Assembly: GCF_009664365.1 (NCBI RefSeq)
Contig: NZ_CP044310.1
Span: forward strand, 2,553,001-2,617,000
DNA: 64,000 nt
Source of the DNA: Paenibacillus xylanilyticus
GTDB taxonomy: Bacteria; Bacillota; Bacilli; Paenibacillales; Paenibacillaceae
Direction: 5' to 3'
Shown here: positions 63,034-64,000 of the stretch, piece after piece
Layout: each line of letters opens with the position of its first letter
How positions within the stretch are numbered: the stretch's first letter is position 1
Position numbers and translations under genes: made by a program
The notes under the pieces: model-generated
Databases searched by the model: none
Told to the model about the DNA's origin: nothing
The model's input: the letters and a program-made list of their open reading frames with translations, nothing else

Positions 63034-64000
63034 ATGACAAAGATACAGATTCCTGTGGATCAAATGACACATACGATTGGACTGTTTAAGTTAGGCCACG
63101 GGCACTTGCAGCAAATTCTAGATAAAGTAAACAGCCATCTTACTCCGTTGATTGGTGGATTTGAAGGAGAGACAGCTGAGCGTTTTGCCCATCTATACCG
63201 CTATGCGGAGAAAAACTTGAATAACACTCTGGAGCTGCTCCACATGGTGTCCCTACGGTTGGAACAAATACGTGATCGCTTTGTGGATACCGATTCCACT
63301 ATGGTTAATATCTCGGCGCTTCTCGATTATCAAGCGAACCAAAGTACATCCCTTACCAATGATCTCGTATGCGGCCCCAATGACCCACCTCCTAAACGAA
63401 GTATCGAGGAACATGTGGATGCCTTCTTTAATCAGGCTGGGGAGAATGTAGCTGTAATTGGGGATTCTATTCTCCAACTAGGTAAAGATTTCATAGAACA
63501 TCCTCTGGATACCGCAGGGGAGCTTTTGTATGATAATACCATTGGTACCGTTACGGATATAGGTAACGGAATTGCCTTCACTTGGAACTATGGTTGGGAC
63601 AATGGAGATACCCGCGAACAGGCAGAGAAGCAAATAGCAGCTGAGTTCGATAAAATGAAGCAGGAGGGCGGGGCAGAGTATGCTGCAAATATTACAACTT
63701 CCATGCTACTTGGTGTCTTTGGAAGAAGGGTTGGATTAAAGTCCATCGATGGTAAGCAGCATCATTCACCTCATACCGATTCGAGTGGAAGTAATGGACA
63801 TGGGATGAATTCTCAAATGAATAGTTATTCTGGAGAGCCCTTTCACTATAGCCAAGAACCTACAAAAAGAGGTGGCAAAAGTATTGCAGATCAAATTACT
63901 GAACGTGGTTGGAATGATCAACGACTGAGTGAAGCTATAAATGAACCAGCAGGGACTGTAGACTGGGTTGATCAAAGAAAAGGACAGAATAATGCACCGG
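63034..64000 (+). CDS. T7SS-type polymorphic toxin with colicin E5-like RNase end (cut by window)
   Basis: Open frame to the window edge, 322 residues visible. Residues 1-95 are WXG100-like: helix, a turn with F-E-G (GGFEGETAERFAHLY) in the W-x-G place, then helix. A middle part (about 100-240) has NDLVCGPNDPPPKRS and a Gly-rich pre-toxin-like stretch. From about 280, GGKSIADQITERGWNDQRLSEAI...TVDWVDQRKG closely follows the colicin E5 ribonuclease domain, which cuts tRNAs bearing queuosine at the anticodon. GAGGG precedes the ATG. The immunity gene would lie just outside. Confidence 0.8.
   Translation, partial: MTKIQIPVDQMTHTIGLFKLGHGHLQQILDKVNSHLTPLIGGFEGETAERFAHLYRYAEKNLNNTLELLHMVSLRLEQIRDRFVDTDSTMVNISALLDYQANQSTSLTNDLVCGPNDPPPKRSIEEHVDAFFNQAGENVAVIGDSILQLGKDFIEHPLDTAGELLYDNTIGTVTDIGNGIAFTWNYGWDNGDTREQAEKQIAAEFDKMKQEGGAEYAANITTSMLLGVFGRRVGLKSIDGKQHHSPHTDSSGSNGHGMNSQMNSYSGEPFHYSQEPTKRGGKSIADQITERGWNDQRLSEAINEPAGTVDWVDQRKGQNNAP

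Noticed and set aside
1..64000. CRISPR arrays, tRNA or rRNA genes.
   Set aside because: No regularly spaced repeats, no CCA-ended cloverleaf and no rRNA-like sequence were found on reading.

Overview
The window looks like a chromosomal segment of a Paenibacillus-type Firmicute. The evidence is strong AGGAGG-type ribosome binding sites, frequent GTG/TTG starts, an SLH-domain protein fused to a glycoside hydrolase 18, homologues of Bacillus YteA, YflT, YmfJ, YwnA and the replication terminator protein, and many sugar-catabolic Gfo/Idh/MocA and LacI-type genes. No rRNA, tRNA or CRISPR array was seen. Start codons were re-chosen wherever a ribosome binding site pointed inside the longest frame.

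Layout. 1-2709: an acetyltransferase, an aldehyde dehydrogenase and two tiny reading frames. 3471-13613: a type VII secretion (T7SSb/ESX-like) locus. It holds a YukD/EsaB-like ubiquitin-fold protein, an EssC-like ATPase without FHA domains, an unknown 276-residue protein, an extended WXG100-like protein, a WXG100 substrate with its own promoter and terminator, a membrane-anchored kinase-like protein with a long coiled coil, a von Willebrand A (vWA) protein and a PP2C phosphatase. 13825-21595: SDR oxidoreductase, HrpB helicase, YflT-type stress protein, a frameshifted DUF202 gene, an acyltransferase, a strikingly RTP-like protein and an oxidoreductase. 21624-24270: an IS1182-type transposase wreck beside a GC-rich flavin-monooxygenase gene, probably acquired DNA. 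24395-28760: MFS exporter and winged-helix regulator, DksA-like, DivIVA-like, Rrf2 and phosphodiesterase genes. 29029-32238: a three-gene sugar-catabolic operon. 32465-37656: an AT-rich accessory run of small ORFs, an NlpC/P60-like protein, four GNAT acetyltransferases, a methyltransferase and a P-loop kinase. 38050-43263: phosphonate-type ABC transporter, tyrosine-phosphatase-like enzyme and GntR regulator. 43371-55625: housekeeping and envelope genes, including heme O synthase and SLH-GH18. 55756-61713: LysR/EamA pair, then LacI regulator and beta-mannosidase. 62130-64000: a membrane-anchored unknown and the 5' part of a polymorphic toxin.

How the parts fit. The toxin cut by the window end has a WXG100-like N-terminus and a C-terminus that reads like a colicin E5-type tRNA ribonuclease, so it is a plausible cargo of the T7SS encoded 50 kb upstream. 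The most unusual feature is the kinase + vWA + PP2C set built into the T7SS locus. The kinase-like protein sits where EssB/YukC (a pseudokinase) would be expected but keeps Lys, HxD and Asn catalytic signatures. Together with the vWA and PP2C proteins it resembles the TerY-P triad known from tellurite-type stress systems, and suggests phosphorylation-controlled secretion.
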